NCBI GenBank assembly: GCA_022842285.1
Contig: JALHPV010000045.1
Coordinates: forward strand, 1-33,372
Direction of reading: 5' to 3'
Origin: Kofleriaceae bacterium
Lineage (GTDB): Bacteria > Myxococcota_A > Polyangia > Haliangiales > Haliangiaceae
DNA: 33,372 bases
Translations under genes and position numbers: made by a program
Part shown: in pieces, positions 33,077 through 33,372 of the stretch
Layout of the letters: the number at the start of each line of letters is the position of its first letter
Numbering within the stretch: the first letter of the stretch is position 1
Notes under the pieces: generated by a model
What the model was told of the DNA's origin: nothing
Databases searched by the model: none
What the model saw: the letters and a program-made list of their open reading frames with translations, nothing else

Positions 33077-33372
33077 ACAGGCTCCACGTGGCGCGCGTCT
33101 TCACGCCGGAGTCCTGGATGTCCTGCTCGGCGGGTTCCGTGAAATCCTTGCTCAGGTAGCCACCCTCGAGCGTCCAGTTCTCGCCGAGCCGGACCTCGCC
33201 GCGCACGTTCACCGTCGTGCCGAGTGTGCCGCGCTCCGTGTCGCCGATGATCTTGATGTTGGTGAAGATGTTCTTCTCGAGGTGGACGCCGATCGAGTTC
33301 GTCGAGATCTGGACGCGGAACACGTCGAGGCCGGTGAGCTTGGTCACCGAGCTCGCGACGACGCCGGACAGC
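33066..33372 (-). CDS. TamB (DUF490)-like protein, C-terminal fragment cut by window edge
   Basis: Only the last ~102 residues are in the window; the frame is open to the edge and a GTG at 33347 is not a true start. The segments SIGVHLEKNIFTNIKIIGDT, GTTVNVRGEVRLGENWTLEG and the final TRATWSLFVP resemble the C-terminal beta strands of TamB/DUF490 proteins. It lies directly upstream of, and overlaps by 11 nt, an Omp85/TamA-like gene, the usual tamB partner, which supports the call. TamB-like proteins span the periplasm and are linked to lipid transport and outer-membrane protein assembly. The fragment is short, so the call relies partly on context. Confidence 0.68.
   Translation of the reverse strand, partial: LSGVVASSVTKLTGLDVFRVQISTNSIGVHLEKNIFTNIKIIGDTERGTLGTTVNVRGEVRLGENWTLEGGYLSKDFTEPAEQDIQDSGVKTRATWSLFVP

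Noticed and set aside
1-33372. tRNA, rRNA, riboswitch, integrase or transposase genes
   Set aside because: None recognised on either strand by reading; no inverted-repeat ends, att-like duplications or structured leader could be supported.

Overview
The window is a high-GC bacterial chromosome segment, densely packed with genes on both strands. The gene content suggests a myxobacterium (Myxococcota), possibly in the Haliangium/Kofleriaceae direction. Pointers are the many Asp- or Gly-rich lipoproteins, an AgmX/PglI-type C-terminal domain protein, an ECF sigma factor divergent from a Ser/Thr kinase with a WD40-type propeller, an FHA-GGDEF protein and a TamB/Omp85 pair. This assignment rests on family recognition, not on a marker gene. 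I saw no rRNA, tRNA, CRISPR array, insertion sequence or phage gene.

Left part (1-11394, all minus strand). Genes run leftward in a near-continuous series. It starts with an OmpA-domain lipoprotein, a small AgmX/PglI-like lipoprotein and a thioredoxin-fold [2Fe-2S] protein. A complete MacAB-type tripartite exporter follows: one ATPase, two tandem MacB/FtsX permeases and one HlyD-type membrane fusion protein. Next are a Ppx/GppA phosphatase with an HD domain, translationally coupled to an M1-type peptidase lipoprotein, then a lipoprotein carrying two four-cysteine blocks. At the window edge is an incomplete RGG-rich protein. Spacing is mostly 0-20 bp or overlapping from the OmpA gene through the exporter.

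Middle part (11422-23473). A glutathione S-transferase converges on a large receptor-like Ser/Thr kinase (HC2-type zinc finger, kinase, membrane segment, WD40-like propeller). The kinase gene is split by an apparent one-base deletion near 14702-14706. Its start lies 40 bp from a divergent ECF sigma gene, and that gene is tail-to-tail with a second ECF sigma gene. Further on are a CAP/SCP lipoprotein, ApaG, a lipoprotein, citrate synthase, an outer-membrane-type protein with a Pro-Gly linker, a single-domain penicillin-binding transpeptidase and a small lipoprotein.

Right part (23549-33372). A plus-strand operon encodes an FHA-GGDEF diguanylate cyclase, a soluble histidine kinase, and ModB and ModC of a molybdate-type transporter. 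The last three are joined by overlaps, and no ModA is present. A 531-bp non-coding gap between convergent genes holds about four tandem units of 106-109 bp. The minus-strand block to its right reads leftward: the TamB-like C-terminus (cut by the window edge), a 1082-residue Omp85/TamA-like protein, a 45-residue basic protein, a hotdog thioesterase, a YgfZ-type folate-binding protein and a lipoprotein. The last three are joined by 4-bp overlaps.

The overall theme is cell-envelope biogenesis and signalling. The most unusual items are the ECF/zinc-finger kinase/WD40 unit with its frameshift, the 4+4 cysteine lipoprotein, the 109-bp tandem array, the RGG-rich protein and the coupling of FHA-GGDEF, histidine kinase and ModBC.
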